Assembly (NCBI RefSeq): GCF_000004195.4 | Contig: NC_030683.2 | Span: forward strand, 79,446,910-79,510,909 | DNA: 64,000 nt | Source of the DNA: Xenopus tropicalis | Taxonomy: Eukaryota; Chordata; Amphibia; Anura; Pipidae | Direction of reading: 5' to 3' | Part shown: positions 46,932 to 59,969 of the stretch, one piece after another | How the letters are laid out: every line of letters begins with the position of its first letter | How positions within the stretch are numbered: the stretch's first letter is position 1 | The notes under the pieces: generated by a model | What the model was told of the DNA's origin: nothing | Database searches by the model: none | What the model saw: the letters and a program-made list of their open reading frames with translations, nothing else | Program-made: the position numbers and the translations under genes

Positions 46932-48480
46932 CAGTATAAGGCGTAATGGTTAGTAGAAGTTACCCTACCAGAATGATGAAACCAATATGGTGGATGCGAA
47001 TAAAGAAGGCCCCGGCCCACTTACCTCATCTGATGGCACATAAAGGCAGGAAAATATATGCTCTATGCATACAATGGGCACACTGGAGGAAGAACCTTGC
47101 ACCTCAAACCAAGGTGCCCCCGGAACTCCAAACCTCAGGAACGATTTCCCTCCCTCCAAGCAGTATAGGAAAAGGTTCACACATTCACCTGCCAGACCAC
47201 CAAGTGCCCCTTTCTCAAAGTGGCAACCTTAATGTAATGCGTAATCCATTGGATCCCTTAAAGAAAGCTGTTGGAAGCTCTTTTAAGGAGTTTGCCAACC
47301 TTAATGAACGCTGTCTTCACAGAGCTGGAATATAACCTAATTGTCTACACTTGCTAGACCACCATACATTCCCCCTCATGGGCTAAAGCTACATGGATAC
47401 CTATCTATTGACACTGCCTAAGGCTCGCTAAATCTTGGAAACTTGTTTTTACTTACTTAATTAACAGCCAGAACTTTTGTTTTTTAAGGTTCACTATTTT
47501 GTGAACTATGCAACTAATAATCCTAGGGTTCTTATGTGAAAGAAAACCTGACCCTTTCCCCCTTCCTCCTCCCCCCCAATTCTATGCCCCACCTCTTAAA
47601 TGCACTACACTGCTAACTGGATATTACATTTAATGATAATTGATTATCAAGCAATCTGTGTTGCAAGAGACTTCAAAGTTGATGTTCTGTACAACAACTG
47701 GGCATAACTCTGTACCTAAAGCCCACCAGCCAGGTTATTATAACTCATACAGCCTTAATTCAGCAAAACACTGATTCATTAGCCTACACCTAGGATTTCT
47801 AATTACAACTCTATATTATGCTCCCACTCCCAGACCCCGCTAGAGTGCCTAAAATGGCCTTTTTATTACATTTGTCAGCAGCGCTTTTGATATTATATGG
47901 TTATTTTACATATATATGGTTACTTCTGTCTTTTTCTTTTCACTATGTCACTCTCTATGACACACAATCTGGGACCAAAATTCCTCCCTCCCAGAATGAC
48001 GCATTGAAACAACCACTCCAATACTAGAGCCAGCTAGGCAATCAAACTAAGCCGACAGCTCAGAGGTGACCACCAGAGAGATGACAAAACATCTTCCACC
48101 CCCCCCCCAAAGAGGTACTTACTCACACCACAAGTATGAGAGAAATAAGTCAGCCTACATAATCAACCCACATTTCCCTACACCATTTTCTTTCAACACC
48201 CTCTAGATCTTACTATCTCCCAATTCCCCCACCCCCGCGAAGCAGGGAGCACAGTTCAAACGCAAATGGCCTTAATTTCCCCTTGGAAAAGAAGAGCTTT
48301 CTTAAAATAACTGAAAAATAAAAACATACACATGACGCTGATACACGAAACACCTTTTAAAATTAATCACATACCAAAATGGTATGACAAACACTTCTCA
48401 ACATTCCTAATTTGATTGCTCATAAATCACTTCCTCACTGCACTGCAAACTTTTACATTTATAGGTATTAATAAACATGG
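46932..48480 (+). other. C/A-rich DNA, possible L1 5' region or ORF1 remnant
   Basis: The plus strand is unusually C- and A-rich. A degraded frame near 46965-47335 reads GPLTSSDGT, GTLEEEPCTSNQGAP and TELEYNL in different frames, loosely like an L1 ORF1 low-complexity and coiled-coil region. Orientation agrees with the downstream ORF2. This is suggestive only. Confidence 0.3.
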
Positions 48481-48699
48481 AATGCTGGTATGAGGTATTC
48501 AACTAAAATTAATTGTGATTTGAGTTTATACACTTTCTGTTTGTGAAGCACTTTCATATTTGCATTTTTGGTCAAGCAGTCATCAGTGAGGACAGAAATA
48601 AAAGCTGCTGCTGCACACTGGCTCCTGCTTCTCTGTGCATTCCCAGAAAGCTTATTATCTTTTAGGCATGCCCAGAAGGCTCTCCACTTTGACTATCCT

Positions 48700-48899
48700 G
48701 TAGTTGAAGAGATAGGGAAAGCTCAGCAGAAAGATGGGGTGGGGCTTCAAACTGTACCAAGAAGTAGAGGAAAGGAGCTGGAGATTTCAACTTATAAGTA
48801 AGAAACCAAATCAGACTGAATGCAGGTACTAAGGTAAGTCATTCTAGGGGTTGTATAGGGTAACTTTAAAGATAGAAAAACGGTTTACTTCTTCTTTAA
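48700..48899 (+). mobile_element. T2-like MITE, right end only
   Basis: AACGGTTTACTTCTTCTTTAA resembles the right end of 46451-46931. The left end is not recognised, so the start is approximate. Confidence 0.4.
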
Positions 48900-48984
48900 C
48901 TGTGGCCCTGAACAGAGCCTTTAATGAAACTAAGACAGGCCATCACTGGTCTTCCACATCACTTGATGCACACATCAGCTTAAT

Positions 48985-50912
48985 CCTTAATAAATAAGCC
49001 TATGAAAATCTTGGCAAAAATATTGGCAACACACCTCAAACCACGGCTCTCTCACATAATACATTTAGACCAAGCTGGTTTCCTTCCACAACAAAAAGCA
49101 AAAGATAATTTAAGTAAGATTCTTAATGTTACAGCAGCACTCCCATCTTCCTACTGTCAACAGATGTCAAAAAGACCTTTGGCAGGGTAAGATGGGTCTG
49201 AATGACTTGCTGTCTCCAATACATTGGACTGGGCCCTAAAATCCTAGCATGGCTAAAGTTGCTCTATACTAGCCCCACAGCCAGAATTAAAATAAAAAAA
49301 ACCACCATATCTGAATCCATCAAATTACAGAACGGCCCCAGACAAAGGTGCCCACCTTTTCTTTTCGTATTAACACTTAAACCTTTATTATACAATTCCG
49401 AATAACATGGTATTACAGTAGGGGGACAATAAGGGAATGCAGCCAACTAAGTGATTTCAAAATAAATGATCAGAAATCAAGTGCACCTTGAGGAGTGGGC
49501 CTGTATTAACTATTTTTTAATTCTAGAGGTGATCCAAAGGGACTTAATGGCTTGGTCAAACAAAACAGTGTCATGGTTTAGAAGAGTGAACTTCTTAAAA
49601 ATGAATGTCCTACCAAGATGACTTTTTTCCCCACACTAAATAACATCACCAACAAATTTATATGTAATACTAAACAGCCAGCACTAAAGCGGGATATACT
49701 GAAACAAGTTATTTAAAGCTATATTACCGACCATGTGTCCTACTTCGTATCATGAATTGGATTTACCATGCAAATTCTAAAGCCTGGTTAAACATCGAAC
49801 AGACTTGATCAACAAAACCCCTTTGACTTCTCCCCTGGCTTCCAATGAAGAACCAACTAAATTTACTGCATAAGCATTCTTTAATCTCTTACAGCATACA
49901 TTTATGGGACTGAAAATTAAAACTGGCTTAACTACAAACAATTCTCTTCTCACACCTTTAATCTTCAATGCTGAATTCCCTCCTAGACTTTAAAAAGGTT
50001 ACTAAGCCATGGGGCAGCAGTATTATGCCCTATAGGCTGGTTCCACTCTTGGGAACAAACAATATACAGCATACTTTTGTCACATGCTGCCACAAATCCC
50101 CACCAATACTTCGGGACACATTTCCTAAAACCTTTTTAAATTAATGCCCCAAAAACCAGCATCAAAAATCCGAAACCTCTAAAGTTTCAAGGTAAAAGAA
50201 GGATCTTTCTAGGAGAGGGAAGGAACATCTGCCTCTGACTTCTATTTGATCTCGGCAACTTTTAGCTGGCAAATTGTTGGATTCGGATTTTTAGCCATTT
50301 GGTCAAATAATAAATGTTCCGTGACTTTTAGAGCTAAATATTTGAATAAGAAAAAAAAACCTTACGGTTAGTAAATGGCCCCCTACATTTTAAAAAATGG
50401 GAAAGAGTCCTGAACATTACACTTATGGACCACGACTGGGAGGACATACTTTTGTAAGTCCTCCATGGGGCAGAGAAGCTGCAGATTCTTGAAGAATAAC
50501 TATAAAGTTCTTTCCCGATGGTACAGCACTCCTACTAAGCTTAGCAAAATGTTTCCTAGTTCTCAAATGCTGGCATTGCAGCCAGGCACCAGGCACACTG
50601 ATACATGAACTTTTGGATTGCCCTGCTATTTAAAATTACTGTACAGACATTACAGAGATCTGTACAAATCGATTACACCTGCCTCTACACTCCTTTATTG
50701 CAATACTACTTCTCCTTCTGCTTATAAAAAACAATTTGCTCTTTATACCACCAAAATACTGATCCCACATAAATGAAAATCTACTGCTTCTCATACACTT
50801 GCTGAATGGATAAAGACAATGGAAGAGATTCTCAAATTTAAAGAACCACATGCTGAATCTCAAAAGACAGTATTAAAACATTGGACAATTTGGTGTTCTT
50901 GGCTACAATAAT
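48985..50912 (+). pseudogene. Decayed L1 ORF2 (reverse transcriptase and C-terminal part)
   Basis: Broken frames carry L1 reverse-transcriptase landmarks in order: ILAKILATHLKPRL and HLDQAGFLP (49002-49100), QNGPRQRCPPFLF (49331-49372, equivalent to the RxxRQGCPLSP motif), then RDLMAWSNKTVSWF and VNFLKMNVLP (49530-49615), and near the end EWIKTMEEILKFKEPH (about 50812). Several frameshifts and stops prevent translation. The catalytic FADD box is not recognisable. An endonuclease domain is not identified upstream. A MITE fragment (50235-50383) interrupts it. It is assigned to the L1/Tx1 group of LINEs by motif only. Confidence 0.8.
50235..50383. mobile_element. Half copy of the 14.5-kb TAA-flanked MITE family, nested in L1
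   Basis: The words CTGGCAAATTGTTGGATTC and TTTTTAGCC, followed by GGTTAGTAAATGGCCCCC, match the minus strand of the element at 14522-14783. Only one side is complete. It lies inside L1 ORF2 remnants, so it inserted after the L1. Confidence 0.6.
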
Positions 50913-50971
50913 TGGTTATTATTTAATCAATTGACTTCATTGATTAAATAAACTATCCACTACACAAGCTA

Positions 50972-51783
50972 TTAAAGGACATGTCAACCCCCCAACCAAA
51001 AATTTTGGCAGAGAAAAGCCTCACAGCACTGTTTAAATACCTGCCACTCCTGTCCCTCAGAAGCAAACAGTGAAGCTGCAGCGATCTCTTGGAGTTTTTC
51101 TCACTGCAGAGCTGGATAACTCCCTCTCCCCCCTCCCTTCAGAATCTCCTTGTCTGCCTGGCGTGGTGCACATGCCCAGTTCCAAGCCGTTTTAATGAGC
51201 ATGCTCACTTGAGATGAATCTCTTCTCTACACAGCAGACGATTGAACTCTTTAACCACACCCACAGTCAATCCTCCAATGAGCTGATCACATAGGCAGTT
51301 GCTATACTAACTCTGCCTTTGTAAAGAAGAGCTCTCTGCTCCCTCTCTTGGAACACGTTCTTCTGACTGCAGGCAGGAAAGTTTAACCTTTTCACCGCTG
51401 AATCTGATCTGCAGGCATTTTATAAGTGAGTCTTGCAAGCTTAAACAGTGTTTGCTGAAATACTTAAGCAATGTAAACTTCATTTCTGTTTGATTTTATT
51501 GCTGTTTAATGCCCTAACAGTTTCATTTTAAGGAAAAAGCTGTCTATACAGCTTCGTTTAAAAAAGCAGAAGCTTGAAAAAAAAAATCCTTGAAGAGGTC
51601 AGGCGCGCACTCTCAGTGACGTCACCCGGCAAAATGGCCACCGGGTGACACGCAAAACAGAGCAGAAAAGAATGCAGTGGTACAGGCTGTAGGAAGAGGG
51701 AGTGGCACTTATGTGGTTTAAGTGGGGGTAAGGCGCCCTATCCATCAGAAGTGAAATTAAAATTAGGTTGACATCTCCTTTAA
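50972..51783. mobile_element. T2-like MITE nested in L1
   Basis: TTAAAGGACATGTCAACCCC at the left and GGTTGACATCTCCTTTAA at the right, with TTAA flanks. It sits just after the end of the L1 ORF2 remnant and before further L1 3' sequence. Confidence 0.82.
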
Positions 51784-52590
51784 GGAAAGTCTCCAAACCA
51801 AATCTCCAACCTAGGTCATAAACCCCCTCCAAGATGTTATGGCACATTGTATAAAAATTGCTGGTATTGGCTTATATATTGTATGCTATGTGTCATCACT
51901 AACGATTCACTTCTCAAACTCTTTACTAGGTATTAAGTTTCCTCTTCACCTGGTACCTTACCCCTTATAAAACTTGGTCCCAATCATACCCAGCAAAAAC
52001 CAACATGAGAGCGGACCCTAGACAGTACCATTATCTATTAACAGAGTACTGTTATGTATTAAAAGAACAGTTACACCAAAAAATAAAAAATTGCTATAAA
52101 GTAATTAAAACATAAATTACCTTTGCTCTGCACTGGTAAAAGTTGTGTGTTTACTACAGAAAGACTACTATAGTTTATATAAATAAGCTGTCTAGCCACA
52201 GGAGCAGCCATTGAAGCTAAAAAAAAAAAAGGAGAAAAGGCACAGGTTACATAGCAGATAACAGATAAGTGCTGTAGAATATAATAGTGTTTATCTGTTA
52301 TCTGCTACATAACCTGTGCCTTTTCTCCTTTGAATGGCTGCCCCTGTGGTTACACAGAAGCTTATTTATATAAACTATAGTAGTGTTCATGGGGCAAACA
52401 CACAACTTTTACCAGTGCAGTGCAACAATAAATGATATTGTAATTACTTATATACACTTTACTTTTTTTTGGTGTTACTGTTCCTTTAACTTCAGAGCTA
52501 AATGACTCCTAATATTGGCTTAATGTTTATCATATGGTTGGAACTGTTACTTTGTTAATAAAAATAGAAATTATAAAAAAGAAACAGTGT
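51784..52590 (+). mobile_element. L1 3' untranslated region and A-rich tail, split by a MITE
   Basis: After the MITE at 50972-51783 the sequence continues (AAGTCTCCAAACC..) to 52058, is cut by a second MITE, and resumes at 52490. It ends with GTTAATAAAAATAGAAATT and an A-rich tail near 52585. The order and tail fit the 3' end of the L1 whose ORF2 lies just upstream. No target duplication was found. Confidence 0.55.
52059..52489. mobile_element. T2-like MITE with long hairpin, nested in L1 3' region
   Basis: The ends TTAAAAGAACAGTTACACC and GGTGTTACTGTTCCTTTAA are inverted. The centre holds a second strong inverted repeat (AGGAGAAAAGGCACAGGTTA at about 52230, inverse near 52310). It is the same family as 61788-62168. 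Confidence 0.82.
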
Positions 52591-53039
52591 AGCAGAAACT
52601 TACACTTCTCAATATATAAGCTTAAGAAAGAAATGTTACTCAGAGGCATAGCAGTTAAATAGGCAATTAAAATTGCAAATCACTGGGAAGAGATGCATCT
52701 TTTAAAACATATACATTTTACAAGTGCAACAGCAATCAAGAAGGCAAAAATAGAAATGAGCAATTAATTGCTTCATTTGCAAAGATCAATGCCAAAAATG
52801 TTTAAAAGTTCATCAGCAGTATTACAATGTGGGATGAAAACAATGTTTCCTCTAAGCTGTGTGCTTTTGTGCATGCAATTTTTAATTGCATTACAATGTA
52901 TACATTTATAATTTAGTACTTGTCTAGTATTTATTCACACCTATCCTCCCCTCTGCCTAAACAGTTTTTTTAAGTATGCATGAAAAATAATTTCTGCACA
53001 CAAGGCTGAACTGAAATTAGAATGAGCACTGATTGAGAG

Positions 53040-53165
53040 CATATGAAAGGCTTTATATTAATGCCTAACTTTCACCCATTGATAAATACACTTCTGAAAA
53101 TCCCACTGGGATAAACAGGACAGATTTATCAAAGAGTGTTATTAGTGTTCACCACAGAAAAACTC
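53040..53165. mobile_element. Arm of the 27.4-kb palindromic MITE family
   Basis: CTTTCACCCATTGATAAATACACTTCTGAAAATCCCACTGGG followed by GATTTATCAAAGAG and GTTCACCACAGAAAAACTC matches the arms at 27444-27830. It is a degraded copy without clear ends. The quoted words are discontinuous landmarks. Confidence 0.5.
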
Positions 53166-53785
53166 CCCCACTTTCTATGTGATACCCTCTCTGCCCTCCC
53201 TCACATCAAGGCTATTACCTGCACATGGCCACTCGCTGCCTGCTCCACTTGTTCTAGAATACACAGAATGGCAAGGGAACCTCATCCTCCATTCTGGGGC
53301 CACCAATTGGATCTTTGCACAGGGCCCAACAAGCCCTTAAAATGACCCTGCGTAGATTGGCATTATATTAATCAGCATGGTTTGATGAAAGACAGAGCAA
53401 GTAAAACATATTTGCTTTTTATGATGTCTAGAATAAGGAACAACGATGTTGCAGTTAATGCTTAAAGCTTGTATTTTCATTACATGGCAGCTCTGAAATA
53501 AGTGCAATTTGCATCAAAATGTAATAATCAGCCTTGTAGCATCTACAGCCCAGCATCATTTTCTGCTTAATATTTTGAAACAACCCTTTAGCTTAGCTTC
53601 TCAAGAGCTTCCCAGAGCCCACTGAGCATGTGAGTGTCACTGACACCCCTGACAAAAACCAATGAAAACTGCCTGGGTCATTACTTTTATAGAAATGCTA
53701 AACCTTTAGACAGGTGCAGTAAGTTGAGTATACAAAATATGGCATTTATAGCCATATTTTTTTTGGGGGGGGGGTTAGTTTTCAT

Positions 53786-54305
53786 TTAAAGCGGACCTGT
53801 CACCCTAAGAAATAAGTCCAAATTATTTTCTATATTGTTAGTTGAGCAAAATAAACTTTACTTACTCTATATAAATAATATAAATCTTGTTTCCTTCCGT
53901 CTTGGAATTACTCAATCAAAGCAAGCAGGCAGGCACCATTTTGTGGACACTGTTATTAAGGCAAGCTTTGTATCGTGCCAAAATCTTGTTTATGTAATAG
54001 AATGGGGGACCAGATGCCCATGCCCATGCACTGGCTACACAGATGAGGAGGAGGGAGGGGAGAAGTGAGATGTGCAGTGACATCTAGGAAGTGCTGAATG
54101 GAAAGCTAAAGTTATTGTCTGCCCCACCTCTATGCCTAAGGCATAGAGGCGGGGCAGGCAATATATGATTGACAGCTGTGATTTTGAAATGCCTTTATAA
54201 TGGGTTTGGATGTGTTAATATAAAAATGAATTTGGGTTTCATGTTTAATTTGAACAGGACTTTTATTATACAGATTTTCATGTCTGGGTGACAGGTCCAC
54301 TTTAA
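53786..54305. mobile_element. T2-like MITE, inverted partner of the 16.9-kb copy
   Basis: The ends are TTAAAGCGGACCTGTCACCC and GGGTGACAGGTCCACTTTAA. Internal words (GGCGGGGCAGGC, TTTGGGTTTCATGTTTAATT) are the inverse of the 16926-17417 copy. It has TTAA on both sides. Confidence 0.85.
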
Positions 54306-57299
54306 GGATTCGGGGGAGGAAAATAACAGTAATGCAAAATAAATAAATCCATTTGTAACCCTTGCTGAAAAGCTTTGAAAAACTGCCAATCTACACAGAA
54401 AAAACTTTGACAGGCTTTTAGATATGGAGAAGCTTATTACACAGAGGGCTTCTCAGTGGGCTGCTAATTTGTTTTGATTGTGAACATGAACAAGTAGAAC
54501 GTAACTATAGTTTTCATTTCAAATTTTGACCTATTTACTGCAACAAAACCTTTAGCTAAAGTAACAGGTGGAAACTATATGTTCAGCATAAGGTTTATTC
54601 ATTGAATTAATACTGAACATCCAAGTAGAAAGTTAAACTACTACAATTCTTCAATAATTCTTTTGGAAAGTTTCCCTCTTTTGGAAACTGGAGATAGCCT
54701 CAAATTTTAATGGGTCCCATTTATGAAGAAAAAATGGATGTGTAAAAAAGGCCATTCACAAAAAGTTTTGCCACAAAATGTGCTCCTTGCACTTCCACCA
54801 GAAGATACTTAGTGAAACTGCATCAGATTTGTATTGAATTGCATGTAAAATTGGGCATATTTTAATGCATTGATCACAATAGCTTCAGGCTCATAACTGC
54901 CTTTGGGAATTATGGGAAAACCCCTGCATTGTAGATAAAAAAAAACACTGAGTAATTTGAATGCAATGTTGAACATAATAGGCAGAGATGCCACTGTGCA
55001 ACCATCAGAGCTTGGTTTTCAATGCCAGGGAAAACTGACATGACCATAGCACAAGTGTCATGAAAATCAACTCCAGTTCTTGCCTTCTGTTTGTGCTTAT
55101 TCCTACTAAGTATCTATTTTAAATTTAAATTTCTGGTATGGACTTTGCCCTTTTATGTTACCAGTTTTGCACTCTGCCTGGATGTGTGCAAAAATCTTTT
55201 TTTTAATCCCTTGGTAAATTGCATTTGGACTTTTGCCTCTTTGGCTGTGCCCTTTACCGATTTTGTCTGCATTGGCTTTCCTCGCTATGGTCTAACAAAG
55301 GACTGTTTTTTCTCTCTGTTTTGTTAATCCCTTTTACCAATAGCATTAATGCCAGTGGAGTATTTGGAACATGTTAACCATATACTATACTATATATATG
55401 CACAAGGTTGTTTATAAACCTGTTTTTCACAGATGCATTTATTTATAGTTACATAAAGTGTTTGCTTTTCTTGTAGCACATTTTCTTAATATTAAAGACC
55501 ACCTGAATAAGAATTATTTAATTGACTTGGTATAAAATGTATTTATATTCTGTACATGAAGAACATTTTTCATCTGAAGCAGAACCCTAGTTCCTGTTGC
55601 AACATATCTTCCATCGCACTGCTGTCCTTAGACTCATATTGTACATATCCATGAACATCATTACAAGCAGCGTCACTTTACAAAGTCCCCTTTTTTTCTG
55701 TGTGTTGTTAAAGGTAATTTTTCCTCTAATAATATGCTACTGACAGACTGATTGTAAGGGAACTGCAGTATAACTAAACATGAGTCAATTACAATTATGA
55801 AAGGCAGCAGGTAGACCTGCAAAATACTATTCAAGTTTAGTGGTCATTTTTAGCATTTCCCTTTCAGCCATTGATAGCAGTCTTTTCTTAGAAGCTTTGG
55901 GAAATACAACGTAAGAGCAAAGATTTCTGTCTACTATTATATTTACAGTAGACCCCCCATTTTACTTTTTTCAGGGGACCAGAAAAAAATGGTGCAAAAT
56001 CCGTGAAAACAACAAACAAAAAATGTTCCCACCACCTTGAAACGTATTCAACATTTATACACTAACACCATAAATAGACCAAGAAATCCCAACTAATTAC
56101 AATTTCTCTGAATAAATAGGAAGTGTAAGAAAGGATGTGTAGAGAGTAGAGAGTAAAGTGTAGAGAGAATATTGATTGACTTTCTTATACAGATAATATC
56201 CAGTAGTTTTTGCAGATTAAGCATTAAATCTTCTTTTTCTCATCTTGCATACTGACTCACTAAAAAAATGTGCAGAGATTCCTGACACCTTCGGAGCTGT
56301 GAACTTAGCTTTCTTGAAATCATCCATACTTTTCACTCTAAACATCACATTTTTTCTTACTAGTCCTGAACACTAAGCTCTTAATGTAAAAATAATATGC
56401 TAATCACTGAAAGAAGCCTACGTTGAAGCAGTTTTCTTTGCGGATCAATACAGTTTTAATCACATTAAAATACCACAAAAATTGCATTGACTCGCTCATG
56501 CAGAACAGTATATAAAACAGACATTTCCATTCATCCAAGGAAAACACACTTAGCAGAAAAACAAACAAAAATCTATTGTATAATTTACAATATAAACACT
56601 TAGTAATGCATCACCAAGAGAATAGATTTAATATTTTGACAATATTTGTAATATGCTGATGTAATGGGATAAAAAGATATAATGGCCAGACATTGAGTTC
56701 TAAATGTTGCCGTAATTAACTCTTTAACTAGCACCCTTTCCCACACAATGATTTAGGCCTGTGGTCTGAAAGAAGGGTGTCATACTTGCTAGAATACATG
56801 GTTATTAATTTCAGTCTATTTTGCATTTAATAAATGTTTATTATAGAAAAGGCATATATGGAGTATCTGATACTTTATATTTACTGCATTTAAAGCATCT
56901 TACTTTCCCTGGAGTACTCTATAAACAAACAAGTCTTGCCACATACTTATTGGCTGTCCCTAGCAATTAAAGGGCCCCAGTGCTTTCACATATTCTTGCA
57001 GAATTGTTCTAACTACAGCAGAAATCATACTGTGTGTTGGAAATGTAGGTATCTGTCCCTGCAAAGGAGAGGGGGTGGAACACAAGGTGAGTTATGGTTA
57101 CTCCTGAGTATTCTTTGTCTGCATGCAGTCATAATGATGGAGGAGGGTTGAAAACAGTACATGTGACATGATGTTTTTTAACCCTAATTGCGATCTTAGG
57201 TTGAGCTCAAGGATAAATTAAATTACTAGTTTAATTAATAATGTGAAATTATGGTGATTAAAATTGACCGTATAAAATAAATGTCAAGACGTATTGGAG
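54306..57299. other. AT-rich non-coding DNA
   Basis: No gene or bounded repeat is recognised. The T-rich frame at 55091-55327 reads as low-complexity hydrophobic residues and is not convincing. Confidence 0.5.
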
Positions 57300-57650
57300 T
57301 TCTAAACCCAATCTTTGTGGTAATTTGTCTGTGCATTTCCCTGCTGAGCAACTGGAGGGTGCTGGTATGAGCATGTGCTGCCTCCACTGGTCTCACAGTC
57401 TCTATTTCCAATCAAGGTAAGGCCAGACAGGTGACAGTAATCCTTTAACCAGGTGCCTATTTAAGCCAACCTTTTCCTTATGGCTGCATTATTTAGCCAT
57501 ATCAGTTCTGAAGCTCCCTTGTTTTTGAGTTCCTGAGTGAGTCTCTTTCTTCTCTATCCTTAGCTTCTATACTTTGGCCCCTGTCCTTGTTGTCGATTGC
57601 TTCCTTCTGCCAAAAGAATAACGTGTAGTACCTATTAAAATAGAGGCAAT
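57300..57650 (+). mobile_element. Weak LTR-like segment
   Basis: CAGGTGCCTATTTAAGCC looks like a TATA box, followed by a pyrimidine-rich CTTTCTTCTCTATCC and TTGTCGATTGC, as in some Gypsy-type LTRs. There is no proof of ends. Confidence 0.25.
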
Positions 57651-57670
57651 GTTTTGTGCTATTACACTAA

Positions 57671-58177
57671 GGGGCACATTTACTAACCCACGAACAGGCC
57701 GAATGCGTCCGATTGCGTTTTTTTCGTAATGATCGGTATTTTGCGATTTTTTCGGAAAATTTTTGCGACTTTTTCGTTACCAATACGATTTGTGCGAAAA
57801 AACGCGAGTTTTTCGTAGCCATTCCGAAAGTTGCGCAAAATCTTGCGATTTTTCGTAGCGTTAAAACTTGCGCGAAAAGTCACGATTTTTTCGTAGTGTT
57901 AAAACTTGCGTGAAACATCGCGCCTTTTAAGTTTTAACGCTACGGAAAAGGCGCGACGAAAAAATCGCAAGATTTTGCGCAACTTTCGGAATGGCTACGA
58001 AAAACTCGCGTTTTTTAGCGCAAATCGTATTGGTAACGAAAAAGTCGCGATAATTCCCGAAAAGTCGTAAAGTCGCCGAAAAAATCGAAAAAAATACGAA
58101 AAAGTCGCAAAATGTTCGTTTTCCAATTGGAATTTTTCCAATTCAGATTCGAATTTGTGTCTTAGTAAATCAGCCCC
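57671..58177. mobile_element. Harbinger-like foldback MITE, copy 3
   Basis: It starts GGGGCACATTTACTAACCC and ends TTAGTAAATCAGCCCC, with a TAA duplication at 57668-57670 and 58178-58180. The body is an almost perfect palindrome rich in CpG and closely matches the copy nested in Tc1. It fits a TWA-targeting PIF/Harbinger-type non-autonomous family. Confidence 0.9.
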
Positions 58178-59969
58178 TAAGTGATGTAGTGCCAAAGAGG
58201 TGACATTTCTATTACTAGAGATGAGCTTTTCACTTTTCACAGAGGCAGGGAGTGTATATATATATATATATATTTTTTTTTTTTTCTTTAAATCTTTAAA
58301 GCACATGTTATATAGCAAAATCTACCAATAACAATGGTAGAAGCAACTGACTCATATATTTATTTTCTAGATTGTATCACACAGTAAAGTGAAGAACCAA
58401 GCTACAAAGCTCATTAAATCTGGAGCAACAGGTTGATAATTAACCTCTGCTATGCTGGGTTACATTCCAGCTTGGTGTTTGGCAGTCCATCAAAATCATC
58501 ATTGCTTGACCCCTTATCAAGTTCAAAGTCTCAAGACTGGTATCTACAATGAAAAAGCAAGATGAGCAGTTCAACAGTGCCCCACCATTATATAGTCCCC
58601 TTGCACCATTTCTGTGTCAAGCTGTGAACACATGTGACTGCCACATAAATTTCCCTGTCTATTACTGTGACATTTTGTAGGCATGTAATGGGTGCACAGT
58701 TCATCTAAGCCATTAACCTTAGTGGTGATGATTAGAGGTAAGTAAAACTGGTGTGATGGTTCTCAGAGGCTTTACATTTCAGTGGTCAGAGAGCCAAAGA
58801 TAGATGATTCATAAAGATGCAGCTGAAGAAGAAGTGTTGCCAGTATTTTGCAGAATATACTAAAAAAAAGCTTTGAGAGCAGCCAAGGACCAAACAGAAC
58901 ATAGAAATATAATGGCATATCCTGCCATTCAAACAGAGTTTGAATGTGAATCAATCATTTTAATAATTTTAGCAGAAACTAAATGCTGAAAAATGAATCA
59001 CTTTGCTTTGCTCATGTGTAGTCATGATATTATAAACCTCATTTCAGTCAAATAACTGTCTCTTCTCATCCAACATGCTTTTCTAGTGGATCCACTTCCC
59101 CAGCTCTTCATATGCTGATTAGAAACCCTGCATTGAACGAATGAGCCTCAGTAAGGTCAAAATTAGTCTGCATTTGGGAATCCAGTCAGCATGCTGCCCT
59201 AGCTGTGTTTTGGATGAGTCTCAGCCTCTAGGGTATGTCATGTAAATGGAAATTTTAGGAGCAATCATAGACTTCCTTCCCAGATTTCTTTCAGCATTAA
59301 AACATTTACATATTAGGGAATTTACCAATACCAGATCAAGCACCCTTCATTGCAGAATAAACATGTCTGTCCCTGATTTACCTCTAAAACTGTTGGCACA
59401 AATACATTGTGCTTTTTGCCTGGTTTTGCACCTGGAGCCCCTTTAGATAAACAGCACTACAGCATTTATTATTGCATAAAAACAAATAATAAACATTTTT
59501 ATAATCTTCCTTTTCATGCTACCAATGGTGGTTTTAAGGAGATGGAAAGAAAAAAATGTTAATATGCATTGAAAATAGAAAAAAATGACCCTTGTGCCAA
59601 TAGCAACACTTTCCTTATTTCACCCTTGCTTGTTCTAGGTTGCTATTCCCCTTATCATACCAAACAAAAGCATTCGGCACTACACAGTGTTAGTAGTAAG
59701 TGCTGTTACAGCACAACATTAGCATAGGCAGATGGTGAAGTTTTTGTTTGGGGAGGCTAAAAGCTAATGTGAGACTTAGTGGATTCGCTGCTAGTGTAAA
59801 AAATAAACCTCCCAACTACCTCTTGTGGTTCCCACTGACTCCCAGGGATACTGCACAAAAATGCGGGTGGGAGTTTTTACCCTAAAATGCTTAGGCTGTA
59901 AAAGTATCCATACATGCACTTCTGTGAGGGGTTCTCCATACATTTGTGTTTGTGATCAGCTACAGTAGC
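58178..59969. other. AT-rich non-coding DNA
   Basis: Apart from the TA/T tract at 58.25 kb nothing is assigned. Confidence 0.5.
58251..58286. repeat. (TA)n then (T)n tract
   Basis: About ten TA units run into a T-rich tract. Confidence 0.9.

Noticed and set aside
46946..47335. 129-codon plus-strand frame as a host gene
   Set aside because: It lies in LINE-like C/A-rich DNA next to L1 ORF2. Other frames show the better L1 ORF1-like words.
55091..55327. 78-codon hydrophobic frame resembling a membrane protein
   Set aside because: T-rich DNA yields Phe/Leu-rich translations. No family motif and no conserved context.
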